Source: Phycisphaeraceae bacterium (GTDB taxonomy: Bacteria; Planctomycetota; Phycisphaerae; Phycisphaerales; SM1A02). From it: 64,000 nucleotides of DNA. A program made the translations under genes and the position numbers. Every line of letters starts with the position of its first letter. The stretch's first letter is position 1. The notes beneath the pieces are model-generated. The model was not told the DNA's origin. It saw only the letters and a list, made by a program, of their open reading frames with translations, and ran no database searches. The stretch covers positions 372,001 to 436,000 of the forward strand of contig CP054178.1 of assembly GCA_015709595.1 (NCBI GenBank), read 5' to 3'. Of this stretch, positions 43,442 through 51,547 are shown piece by piece.

Positions 43442-43948
43442 CTACGTCTTCTTCCGAGCGGCTTTTTTCTTGGATTCCGCCTCGCGGGCACGTCGCTTCT
43501 CGCGCATCTGCTGTTTGTGCTTGAGCAGTTTCTTCGCCTCGCGGACGTCCGCCTTGCTGGAGTCCGGCGTAATGGTGAGACGGGTCGAGGAGTTCGAAGC
43601 ATCCGTCTCCGGCGCGGCGGTGGATTCGGACTTGGCGGCGGTCGTGGCACTGTCCACCGGCTTGGCATCGGCGGAGTTGTCGGCGGTCTTCGGCGCGGCG
43701 TCCTTCTTCCCGTCGCCTCCTGTGGCGGACTTGCTCTCCTGCTCCGCGGCTTTCTTGTAGCTCTCGCTTCGGTAGTCGGTCTCGTAGAAGCCGCCGCCCT
43801 TGAAGATGACGCCTGCGCCCACGCCGATGAGCCGCTCCAGCTTCAGCTTGCCGCACTTGGGGCACTTGCGCTGCACCGGCGCGGTGATGGACTGAAAGAG
43901 CTCGAACTCGTGGCCGCAGGCGCGGCAGACGTAGTCGTAGGTTGGCAT
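43442..43948 (-). CDS. FmdB-type zinc-ribbon protein with long charged tail
   Basis: A 168-residue protein. Residues 1-45 form the FmdB/CxxC regulatory zinc ribbon (MPTYDYVCRACGHEFE, then RKCPKCGK), followed by the family's short GVGAGVIFKGGGFYETDYR segment. The rest (about 65-168) is a Ser/Thr/Ala then Lys/Arg/Glu-rich extension not seen in the usual 70-110-residue family members; it looks disordered and then helical. Molecular role unknown. ATG 43948 is chosen because it starts the zinc ribbon; the frame is open upstream without homology. The 168-bp gap upstream shows no other feature. Confidence 0.88.
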   Translation of the reverse strand: MPTYDYVCRACGHEFELFQSITAPVQRKCPKCGKLKLERLIGVGAGVIFKGGGFYETDYRSESYKKAAEQESKSATGGDGKKDAAPKTADNSADAKPVDSATTAAKSESTAAPETDASNSSTRLTITPDSSKADVREAKKLLKHKQQMREKRRAREAESKKKAARKKT

Positions 43949-44116
43949 GGTCAACGTCTCGTCGATCGGCCAAGAGTCAGACAGGACCGATCCGACACTA
44001 CGTGATCGGACGGCCCTGACGATCTGGCATGAGCCGACAACTGTTGCCCCGATGGGGCTCGTTGGCAACCCGGATCAGACTGCTCATCAAATCCCCGCCG
44101 CCATCAGCCGCGTTTG

Positions 44117-45826
44117 TCACCTGGTCGGCGGCAGCGTGCGGTTGGTCAGCAGCAGGCCGTCGGCTCGGGCTTCCAGCCGCCAGATGGAAGGGCCGATGTG
44201 CTCCTTGAGGAAGGCCATGTCTGGCAGGTCCGGCGCCATGCCCATGGGGGCTCCGAACTGTTCGCCCATGCCCGCCGCCATGCCTCCCACGAACGAGGAG
44301 AAGAGCGTGAAGAGCGAACTGGTGTCCGAGTAGCCCCAGCCGATGACAGGCCCTCGTCCCAGGTGGCTCGCCGCCGCCTTGAAGACCGGCGAGCCAGCCA
44401 GCGTGGCCTCGCCGGTCAGGCCGGCGGCCCGCAGGGCGTCCTCCACGGCGAGGGGGGGACCAACGAACAGGTGCCCGGCGCCGAGACCAATGGCGACCGG
44501 GGCGAAATCGCCGCTGTAGATGGTGTGCCCCTGGAAGTTGCGCGGCTCCATGCCCCCCTGCGGCGCATACTGAGCCACGACGCCCTCCACCTTGGCGGCG
44601 TCGGTGCAGCGCATCGCCACCACCATGCCGTCATCGCCCATCGTCACCAGGTGCATCTCGCGCCCCATGTTGCCGAAGAGCGTGCGCAGATCGGGCTCCA
44701 GTTCGGCCATGATGTCCTCGCCCTGCATGGCGAGTTCCGGCACGCTGGCCATCACGGCCTTCACCAGGTCGAGCAGACCGTTGAAATTGAAGTTCATGCG
44801 CACGTAGCTGGCGGCGTCGGCGCTCACGAAGGACGGAACCGCGGTCGAGGCCTCGCCGGGCTCCATCAGCCCCAGCAGCCCGGTGCGCTCGCCCGCCAGC
44901 AGCAGGCCGACGCGCTGCGTCATCATCGAGCCCTCGTCGGCCATGTCCATTGACATGGACATGGCCTTGATGTTGGCCAGCCCCAGCATGCGCATCGGCT
45001 GGGCCAGCGTGGGGCCCATGAACATCATCATCGGCTGCATGTTGGCGATCTTCAGCAGGCCGTCGATCATGACGACCACGCGCCCGTCCGCCCTGCCCGA
45101 CTGCTCCACCGCCGCGTGCCAGGTGGTGTTGTCGCGCAGCGATCGCATCTTGCGGCCCTCCAGCGCGTGAAGGGCGTTCTCGAGCACCGTCACGTTGGTG
45201 GACGCCAGCAGCATGCCGTCGGCGTGCGTCACGAAGAGCGTGTCCACGCCGACCATCATGGGTTCGAGCATGGACATGGGGTCATCCATGTTCATGCCGC
45301 CGAAGTCGTCTTCGTCGTCGTCCACGTCGGCCTCGGGGTCACGCAGCGGCACGGCGAAGGCGCGGCGGCCCAGGATGTCGCGCTCCTTGATCTCGGCTCC
45401 CATCATGCCCATCTGGTCCTCGGCCATGGTGAAGATGGCTTCGAGCGCCTTGGCGTCGCCGAAATCCGCCATCACCATGAAGCCCGCGGTGTCGAAGCCG
45501 TAGGCGTCATTCATCGCGGTGAAGAGGGCCATGCCCACCGCCCCGCGGGGCGCGCCGAGCGACCCGGCGGGCAGGTTCATCTCCTCCTCCATCATGCTCA
45601 GCATCTCGCCGATCTGGTCGAAGCCGGCGCGCACGTCGGCCAGCTCCTTGGCGGCGAAGACCGGCGCCAGCGGGCCGTTGCGCACGCGATCAAGCGTGGC
45701 GCCCATGTTGTCCATGCCGATCACCACCACGCTGGACTCGGGCGCCAGATCCTGAATGGTGCGCTGGGCGAACACGGGGGCGGCGACGATGGCCAGCGCC
45801 CCGAGCAGGGCGAAACGTGTCTTCAT
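44117..45826 (-). CDS. Secreted hypothetical protein, DUF3352-like architecture
   Basis: A 569-residue protein: signal peptide (1-20, cleavage after APVFAQ), then a mature part with repeating beta/alpha blocks, many Met residues (NMQPMMMFMGP; DQMGMMGAEI) and an acidic stretch, DVDDDEDDFGG. No enzyme motif is visible. In size, signal peptide and N-terminal strand (LAPESSVVVIGMDN) it resembles the protein at 16701, and both may belong to a planctomycete-specific secreted family. The Met-rich segments are unlike that protein. A TACACT lies about 35 nt upstream of the ATG, with an SD-like GAGGA near the start. Confidence 0.65.
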   Translation of the reverse strand: MKTRFALLGALAIVAAPVFAQRTIQDLAPESSVVVIGMDNMGATLDRVRNGPLAPVFAAKELADVRAGFDQIGEMLSMMEEEMNLPAGSLGAPRGAVGMALFTAMNDAYGFDTAGFMVMADFGDAKALEAIFTMAEDQMGMMGAEIKERDILGRRAFAVPLRDPEADVDDDEDDFGGMNMDDPMSMLEPMMVGVDTLFVTHADGMLLASTNVTVLENALHALEGRKMRSLRDNTTWHAAVEQSGRADGRVVVMIDGLLKIANMQPMMMFMGPTLAQPMRMLGLANIKAMSMSMDMADEGSMMTQRVGLLLAGERTGLLGLMEPGEASTAVPSFVSADAASYVRMNFNFNGLLDLVKAVMASVPELAMQGEDIMAELEPDLRTLFGNMGREMHLVTMGDDGMVVAMRCTDAAKVEGVVAQYAPQGGMEPRNFQGHTIYSGDFAPVAIGLGAGHLFVGPPLAVEDALRAAGLTGEATLAGSPVFKAAASHLGRGPVIGWGYSDTSSLFTLFSSFVGGMAAGMGEQFGAPMGMAPDLPDMAFLKEHIGPSIWRLEARADGLLLTNRTLPPTR

Positions 45827-45926
45827 CGGAGAATCCTCGTGTGTGGAGCGTGTTTCGAGTGTATTCGGTCAATCGGCCGCCGTGTTTCGGCCCCGCCCCT
45901 GGCGACAAATCCGCTACCCGCGACTC

Positions 45927-46928
45927 TCAGGGGTGCTGGAGCGAGGAAGATGACCCGCCGGACCCCTGGCTTGTTCCGTCCTTCAGCGCGGGTGGCGGGC
46001 CGAAGCGCTTTCTGGCCGGGGGCACGTGATAATTGTGCCCGCTGTTGGGGTTGGCGGCGTCGTAGGCGAAGGCCTCGCGGTTGCGGATGAAGTCCTTGAC
46101 GTACCGGGCGGGGATGGCGAAGCCCAGCGACTCGCCTCCGGGAATGCCCATGTTGGTGATGCCGATCACCTCACCCCGCGTATTGAAGAGCGGCCCGCCG
46201 GAGTTGCCAGGGTTGATGGCGGCGTCGGTCTGGATGTAGGTCAGCCCCTCGAAGTTCCGCCGCGTGGTTGACACCACGCCCTGGCTGAGCGTGCGCTCCA
46301 GGCCCAGCGGGTTGCCGATGGCGAAGACGCTCTGACCGGCCTCCAGCTCCTCGGCGTCGTCCAGCGGCGCGAAGTGGAACTCGCCCCCCTCCGGGTGCTT
46401 CAGACGCAGGAGAGCGAGATCAACGTGGTTGTTCAGCGCGAGAAGTTCCACGTCTTCGATGATGACGCGGCGGAGCGTACCGTCCCGCTCGGGGAACCAC
46501 ACCGTGGCCTTGAGGGCCGTTTCACCCTGCACCACGTGGGCGTTGGTGATGGCGTAGCCCTCGGGATTGATGATCACGCCCGAACCCAGCCCGCTGGGGG
46601 TGGACACCTTGATGACCGCCGGACCGATGCGCTTGGCATGCTCCTTGGGGCTCAGTTCCGGCAGGTTCGTGGCGGTGCGGAAGAGGGATTCCGCCTTCAC
46701 ATCCACCGCCCCGCCCGCATCGGCGATCTCCACGGTGTCGATCGACTCCATCGTCAGCTCCAGCACCGTGGGACCGATGTCGAGCCACAGCCGCTGATCC
46801 GTGCGCTTGATGACCGTTCCCTCCAGCGTGCGCCCGTTGCGCAGCTTCACGGTGTCGGCGAGCCCGGCGAAGGCCAGCAGGAAGGCGGCGAGACCCGTAC
46901 TCAACCCGATGGTGGTGTGTCGGTTCAT
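45927..46928 (-). CDS. HtrA-like secreted serine protease without PDZ domain
   Basis: A 333-residue protein: signal peptide (about 1-24), a short N-terminal beta domain with LRNGRTLEGTVIKR (a strand pattern typical of planctomycete 'SHD1-like' modules, 28-70), then a trypsin-like protease with the complete triad His131 (TNAHVV), Asp170 (VDLALLRL) and Ser243 (GNSGGPL). GVGS-type loops IGNPLGLERTLSQGVVS and IQTDAAINPGNSGGP are HtrA-like, but the protein ends soon after FAIPARYVKDF with a Gly/Ser tail and no PDZ. ATG 46928 gives the signal peptide; upstream frame is repeat-derived. Confidence 0.87.
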   Translation of the reverse strand: MNRHTTIGLSTGLAAFLLAFAGLADTVKLRNGRTLEGTVIKRTDQRLWLDIGPTVLELTMESIDTVEIADAGGAVDVKAESLFRTATNLPELSPKEHAKRIGPAVIKVSTPSGLGSGVIINPEGYAITNAHVVQGETALKATVWFPERDGTLRRVIIEDVELLALNNHVDLALLRLKHPEGGEFHFAPLDDAEELEAGQSVFAIGNPLGLERTLSQGVVSTTRRNFEGLTYIQTDAAINPGNSGGPLFNTRGEVIGITNMGIPGGESLGFAIPARYVKDFIRNREAFAYDAANPNSGHNYHVPPARKRFGPPPALKDGTSQGSGGSSSSLQHP

Positions 46929-46929
46929 T

Positions 46930-47055
46930 GGAAGTGCTGGGTACCGTGTAGCGTGTGGGCCGAGCCGCGAGACCTGTCCCTGGGGTGTGCGGAAGACCGA
47001 AGGCCGAACTTCCTGGCGCCAATTGCCTGACACCTGACGCCCAGCACCTAAAACC
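46930..47055. repeat. Degenerate heptamer-type repeat sequence
   Basis: The divergent gap upstream of the HtrA-like gene holds AAGTGCTGGGTACC and CCTGACACCTGACGCCCAGC followed by ACCTAAAACC. These are decayed versions of the GGCATTA/GGCACTA words of the 36515 array. A TATAGGAT at about 47076 is a plausible -10 for the plus-strand gene. Confidence 0.4.
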
Positions 47056-47154
47056 TCGATCTTTCGACCACCCAGTATAGGATCGACCTGTCTCATACCC
47101 GCCAGCTCATCGAAGTATGCGGCGAACCGCCCAACCAGCGTTCAGGAACCCGGC

Positions 47155-49485
47155 ATGACCCCGCGCACCAGCCAAGCACGCCTTCCACGCACGCTCCTGA
47201 CCGTTCTCTTGATCGGCGCGGCGTCGCTCGGAAGCGTCGTGCATGCACAGGATCTCGCCGAGTACTTCGGGTTCGCGGGACTGGAGATCGTGAAGATCGA
47301 TCGAGGCGCAGGTCCGATCGCCGTGGCGGACATGGATGGCGACGGGCTCAATGATCTGATCGCGGTCAACAACTTCAAGAGCCGGGTGGAGATTCACTAC
47401 CAGCGACGCAATGCCTCCCCGGATGGGGAGGCGCTCACGCCGCCGCGCACCAATGAAATCCCCGGCCATTGGCGTTTCCGGCGCGAGTTCGTCACGGTCA
47501 GTCACCGCGTGGGCGCGATCACGCCCCACGACTTCGACGGCGACGGCCGCCTCGACCTCGTCTACGTCGGCACGCCTTCGGAGATCGTTTTCCTGCGTCA
47601 GTCCAGCCCCGGCACGTTCGAGTCAGTCGCGCGGCATCGCGTGAAGGATCTGCTGGGCAACAAGGACGCCCTGCGCGTGGCCGACGTGGTTGGCGACGCC
47701 TCGCCTGAACTCATCACCATCGCCGAAGGGAAGATTCTGATCTGGGGCATGAAAGGCGCCTCGATCACCCGACTGGAGACGCTGGCGGGCGGCGCCCCGA
47801 TCGTGGCGTGCTGGATCGACGACTTCGATGGCAACGGGCGGCTGGACGTGGCCGGAGCCATTCCCGACGACCCGTCCCCCGTCCGCCTCTGGCTGGCGGA
47901 GTCGGAGAATGGCCGGGGCGTGCTGGGCCCGCAGCTGCGCTTCGAGTCACCCCCCTTGGCGGAAGTGGCGCCCGTGCGTCTGCCGGGGGGCCCGGCGCCG
48001 CTCATCGCCACCATCGAGCGCGCCTCGCGCCGCATGGTGATCTCGCGGCTGGTGCGTGAGACCATCGGCCAGTCCGGCGACCGAGACGCCGCCCTCTCGG
48101 TGTTCGGCTTCACCGACCCGGCCAGCAAACTGCGCAGCGTGGTGGTGACCGATGCGGACGGCGACGGGCTGACCGACCTGCTCACCACCGACAACGAAGC
48201 CAACACCATCGTGCTGTACCGCCAGATCACCGGCAAGGGTCTGCAGCGTGTCCGCAGTTTCCCCTCGCTGGCCGAAGTCGGCGCCCTGGCGGCGGGCAAC
48301 GTGGATGACGATCCGCAGGCGGAGCTCTTTGTCCTCTCGGAGAAGGAAAGCGTGGTGGGTCGCTGCGAGATCGACGTGGACGGTTCGATCACCTACCCCG
48401 CGCCCGTGCCGCTGCCGGAGGGTCAGACGCCCGTGGCCATGAATCTCGTGCGGCTCAACGGTCTGCCCCGGCTGGCGGTGGTGCTCAAGGAAGGCCGCAC
48501 CTACTCCGTGGCGCTCATCGCCATGGACGGAACCACGGAACGAATCGGGCTGGGCTCGGCCAGCAAGTCGCCTGACTCCATCGTTGCGCTGGACGCCGAT
48601 CAGGACGGCCGAACCGACGTACTGCTGCTCACCGGCGACAAGCCCATGATGATGCTTCATGCCGAGGAGACCGGATTCAAACTGCGCGAGTCGAAGGACA
48701 TGGGTCAGTTCGGGCTGGTTCAGGCGGCGACCAGCGAGAACACCACGGTGCATGATGTGGATGGCGACGGCATCGACGAACTGCTTATCGCCGACCGCAA
48801 CTTCGTGCGGGCGGCCCGCTTCGTGTCCAGCCCGCCCGCGGGAGTCAGCCCCGGCTGGCAGGTGGTGGCGCAGTTCGCGGCGGACAACCCCGCGTCGAAA
48901 CTGGTAGCCATCACCGTGTCGCAGGGACGGATCATCGCCTCCGACACGCAGAACAACCGGCTGATCATCTTCGCGTCGGAAGAGGGAACCACGCCGCGAG
49001 AGTACCGCCAGCGCGAGAGCGTCTTCGCCCGCGGGTTCACCTTCAGCGACATCCACGCCGGGGCGTTCTCCGGCGACGGCGCGGAAAACGTGCTCGCTGT
49101 GGGCAGCGACGGCTTCGCGGTCATCCGGCTGGCGGGCGAGCGGCTGACCCTGAAGGAAGTGGCCGCCTGGCGCAGCGACAACGAACGCCGCGTTCATCAT
49201 GAACTCACCGCCGGAGACGTGAACGGCGACGGCTTCACCGACCTCGTCTCGCTGGATGCTGGCGAACAGATGCTCGAAATCTTCACGTTCTCCGAAGCGG
49301 GGCGCATGCTCCACGCTGCAAGCTGGAAGGTGTTTGAGTCGCGCCTCTTCTCCGGCGGCGAGCCGCGCCAGTTCGAGCCCTCCGCCTGCGTGATCGCCGA
49401 CGTAACGGGCGACGGAGCGGACGACCTGATCCTGCTGACCCACGACCGGGCGCTGATCTACCCGCAGATGACGGAGACGAGGTGA
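47155..49485 (+). CDS. Secreted FG-GAP/VCBS repeat protein
   Basis: A 776-residue exported protein: signal peptide (about 1-32, ending VVHAQ), then a series of ~50-60-residue beta-propeller blades carrying calcium-loop motifs: DMDGDGLND, DFDGDGRLD, DFDGNGRLD, DADGDGLTD, DADQDGRTD, DVDGDGIDE, DVNGDGFTD and DVTGDGADD. This integrin-alpha-like propeller family is expanded in planctomycetes and is likely involved in surface binding. Its partner is unknown. SD AGGAA lies 8 nt before the ATG. The following ABC exporter starts 31 bp downstream with its own -10 box. Confidence 0.9.
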   Translation: MTPRTSQARLPRTLLTVLLIGAASLGSVVHAQDLAEYFGFAGLEIVKIDRGAGPIAVADMDGDGLNDLIAVNNFKSRVEIHYQRRNASPDGEALTPPRTNEIPGHWRFRREFVTVSHRVGAITPHDFDGDGRLDLVYVGTPSEIVFLRQSSPGTFESVARHRVKDLLGNKDALRVADVVGDASPELITIAEGKILIWGMKGASITRLETLAGGAPIVACWIDDFDGNGRLDVAGAIPDDPSPVRLWLAESENGRGVLGPQLRFESPPLAEVAPVRLPGGPAPLIATIERASRRMVISRLVRETIGQSGDRDAALSVFGFTDPASKLRSVVVTDADGDGLTDLLTTDNEANTIVLYRQITGKGLQRVRSFPSLAEVGALAAGNVDDDPQAELFVLSEKESVVGRCEIDVDGSITYPAPVPLPEGQTPVAMNLVRLNGLPRLAVVLKEGRTYSVALIAMDGTTERIGLGSASKSPDSIVALDADQDGRTDVLLLTGDKPMMMLHAEETGFKLRESKDMGQFGLVQAATSENTTVHDVDGDGIDELLIADRNFVRAARFVSSPPAGVSPGWQVVAQFAADNPASKLVAITVSQGRIIASDTQNNRLIIFASEEGTTPREYRQRESVFARGFTFSDIHAGAFSGDGAENVLAVGSDGFAVIRLAGERLTLKEVAAWRSDNERRVHHELTAGDVNGDGFTDLVSLDAGEQMLEIFTFSEAGRMLHAASWKVFESRLFSGGEPRQFEPSACVIADVTGDGADDLILLTHDRALIYPQMTETR

Positions 49486-49502
49486 TCCGCCCGGCTTCTG
49501 AA

Positions 49503-49508
49503 TACCCT
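49503..49508 (+). promoter_or_regulatory. -10 box (leaderless arrangement) for the ABC exporter operon
   Basis: TACCCT, eight bases before the TTG start at 49517. Confidence 0.4.
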
Positions 49509-49516
49509 CACGCATC

Positions 49517-51547
49517 TTGAGCGCGGCCTCGACGACAACCCAGCCCGACCGCGACCGCGTGGATCTGGCCCGCGTGCGGCGCACGGTGCCTCGGCTGCTC
49601 ATGCTGGGGCTGCGGCATCGGGGCGCCCTGGCTCTGGCGCTGCTGGTGACGCTGGTGCTGCAGGTGATGGCGGTGGGCGAACTGGTCAGCGCTGGGCTGG
49701 CCGTGGACGTGCTGCGCCATCACGCCGATGCCAGCGCTCCCGCCCCATCCTGGCCGCTGGGGTTGACGCCCCCCGATGACGCGCCCTTCATGCGGCTGCT
49801 GCTCTACACCGCCGGTGCCGCGCTGCTGTTCGGCATCGTCCGCGCCTTCGGCTACTACGCCGAGCGCGTCACCGATGAGCTGCTCGCCCAGGCCATCGTG
49901 GTGCGGTTGCGGGATGAGGTCTACGAACGACTGCAGCGCCTGCCCTTCTCCTTCTTCGACACGCATGACTCGGGCACCATCATCAACCGAGTCACAGGCG
50001 ACGTGCAGTCCGTGCGACAGTTCATCCAGGGCGTGCTGATCCGCGCGCTGACGTCGGTGGTCACGCTCATGGTGTACCTGGCCGCCATGCTCATGATCCA
50101 CGCCTGGCTGACGCTGGCGTGCCTGGCGTTCATCGTGGTGCAGGCGTGGGTGATGATGCGATTCGCCAGGCGGGCGGCGCCGGCGTTCCGTGTGCAGCGC
50201 GAGCTGCTCGACAACCTGACGACACGACTCTCCGAGGGCGTGCAAGGGATCCGCGTGGTGCGGGCCTTCGGGCGCGAGCACTACCAGATCGACCGCTTCG
50301 AGCGTCAGAGCGCCGACGCCCGGGACCAACGCATGTCGCTGTGGACCCTGATGAGCAACCACATGCCCTGGATCATGGGCACCTCGTGGATGAGCGTGGC
50401 CGTGCTGGTGGGCTACGGCGGGTTCCTGGTGCTCGTGGGGCCGGAGGGAGGCGGCATCGCGCTGGGATCCATGTGGGTCTTCTTCGGGCTGCTGCGCACG
50501 CTCTCGGGACAACTGGAAGGCATCGTGCAGGTGGCTGGCCAGCTGCCCGAGGCGATGATCGGCGCCGAGCGCGTGTTCGAGATTCTGGATGAGGAGCCAT
50601 CGATCACCTCGCCTTCCCGTCCCACCCCGCCGCAGGCCAGCCAGCTCGGCGCGGTGGAGTTTCGCGGCGTGTCATTCGGCTACAGGCCGGATGAACCGGT
50701 GCTGCGCGATCTTTCCTTTTCGGTCGCGCCCGGAGAGACCATCGCCATCGTCGGCCCCACCGGGTCCGGCAAGACGACGCTGCTGCAACTGATCGCGCGT
50801 TTTCACGACCCGACGGTCGGGCAGGTGCTGGTGGACGGGGTGGACGTGCGCGAGCGCGACCTTGATGAGTTGCGCCGCTCGATCGGATTCGTGTTCCAGG
50901 AGCCGTACCTGTTCTCTAACACCGTCGCCGCCAACGTGGCGTTCGGAAGGCCGAATGCCGATCCCACGCGCATCGACGCCGCCATCGCCACCGCCGGGGC
51001 GGCGGAGCTCGTCCCGCGGCTCGAGCACGGCGCCGACACCATCATCGGTGAGCGAGGCGTAACGCTCTCCGGCGGCGAGCGGCAGCGACTGTCGCTCGCC
51101 AGGGCGCTGCTCATCGAACCGCGCATCCTGATTCTCGATGACGCCATGAGCGCGGTGGACGCGGAAACCGAGGCGCGCATCGAGAAGGCCATCGCCCGCA
51201 CAAGCCGTGATCGCACCACGATCATCGTCTCGCACCGGCTCAGCACGCTGCGACGCGCGGACCGCGTGCTGGTGATCGAGGGCGGCCGCCTCGTCGCCGA
51301 GGGGACGCACAACGACCTGATGCTTCGTGACGGACACTACCGCGATGCGGCGCTGGCCCAGTTGCAGGAGGAAGCCGCTGAGCGAGCCGGGCGGGACACC
51401 GACGGCGATAAGGGCGTCACACCCCCTCTCCTGACGGGGGAGGAACTGGGTGAGAGCGCCGCTCCCCCCGCCCCTCCGGGAGAGGGCCGGGGTGAGGGCG
51501 CTTTCATTCTGCGCTCGCCGAACAGCCACGGAGGAGGCGCCGCATGA
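49517..51547 (+). CDS. ABC exporter half-transporter (permease-ATPase), degenerate site partner
   Basis: A 676-residue type IV ABC exporter subunit: six TM helices (about 25-340) with the FFDTHDSGTIINRVTGDV coupling region, then an NBD with Walker A GPTGSGKTT, Q-loop VFQEPYLF, a canonical signature LSGGERQRL, Walker B ILILDD and H-loop VSHRLST. The catalytic Glu after Walker B is Asp542, as in the degenerate half of heterodimeric exporters. The C-terminus (about 634-676) is a Pro/Gly/Glu-rich tail encoded by a palindromic repeat. The TTG start is supported by the -10 spacing. It is coupled to the next gene by ATGA. The substrate is unknown. Confidence 0.92.
   Translation: MSAASTTTQPDRDRVDLARVRRTVPRLLMLGLRHRGALALALLVTLVLQVMAVGELVSAGLAVDVLRHHADASAPAPSWPLGLTPPDDAPFMRLLLYTAGAALLFGIVRAFGYYAERVTDELLAQAIVVRLRDEVYERLQRLPFSFFDTHDSGTIINRVTGDVQSVRQFIQGVLIRALTSVVTLMVYLAAMLMIHAWLTLACLAFIVVQAWVMMRFARRAAPAFRVQRELLDNLTTRLSEGVQGIRVVRAFGREHYQIDRFERQSADARDQRMSLWTLMSNHMPWIMGTSWMSVAVLVGYGGFLVLVGPEGGGIALGSMWVFFGLLRTLSGQLEGIVQVAGQLPEAMIGAERVFEILDEEPSITSPSRPTPPQASQLGAVEFRGVSFGYRPDEPVLRDLSFSVAPGETIAIVGPTGSGKTTLLQLIARFHDPTVGQVLVDGVDVRERDLDELRRSIGFVFQEPYLFSNTVAANVAFGRPNADPTRIDAAIATAGAAELVPRLEHGADTIIGERGVTLSGGERQRLSLARALLIEPRILILDDAMSAVDAETEARIEKAIARTSRDRTTIIVSHRLSTLRRADRVLVIEGGRLVAEGTHNDLMLRDGHYRDAALAQLQEEAAERAGRDTDGDKGVTPPLLTGEELGESAAPPAPPGEGRGEGAFILRSPNSHGGGAA
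51419..51505. repeat. Palindromic dispersed element read in frame at an ABC transporter C-terminus
   Basis: G/C palindromic DNA of the CCCTCTCC / GGAGAGGG type, related to the element inside rarA (22951-22990). It is translated as TPPLLTGEELGES and APPAPPGEGRGEG. Confidence 0.65.
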
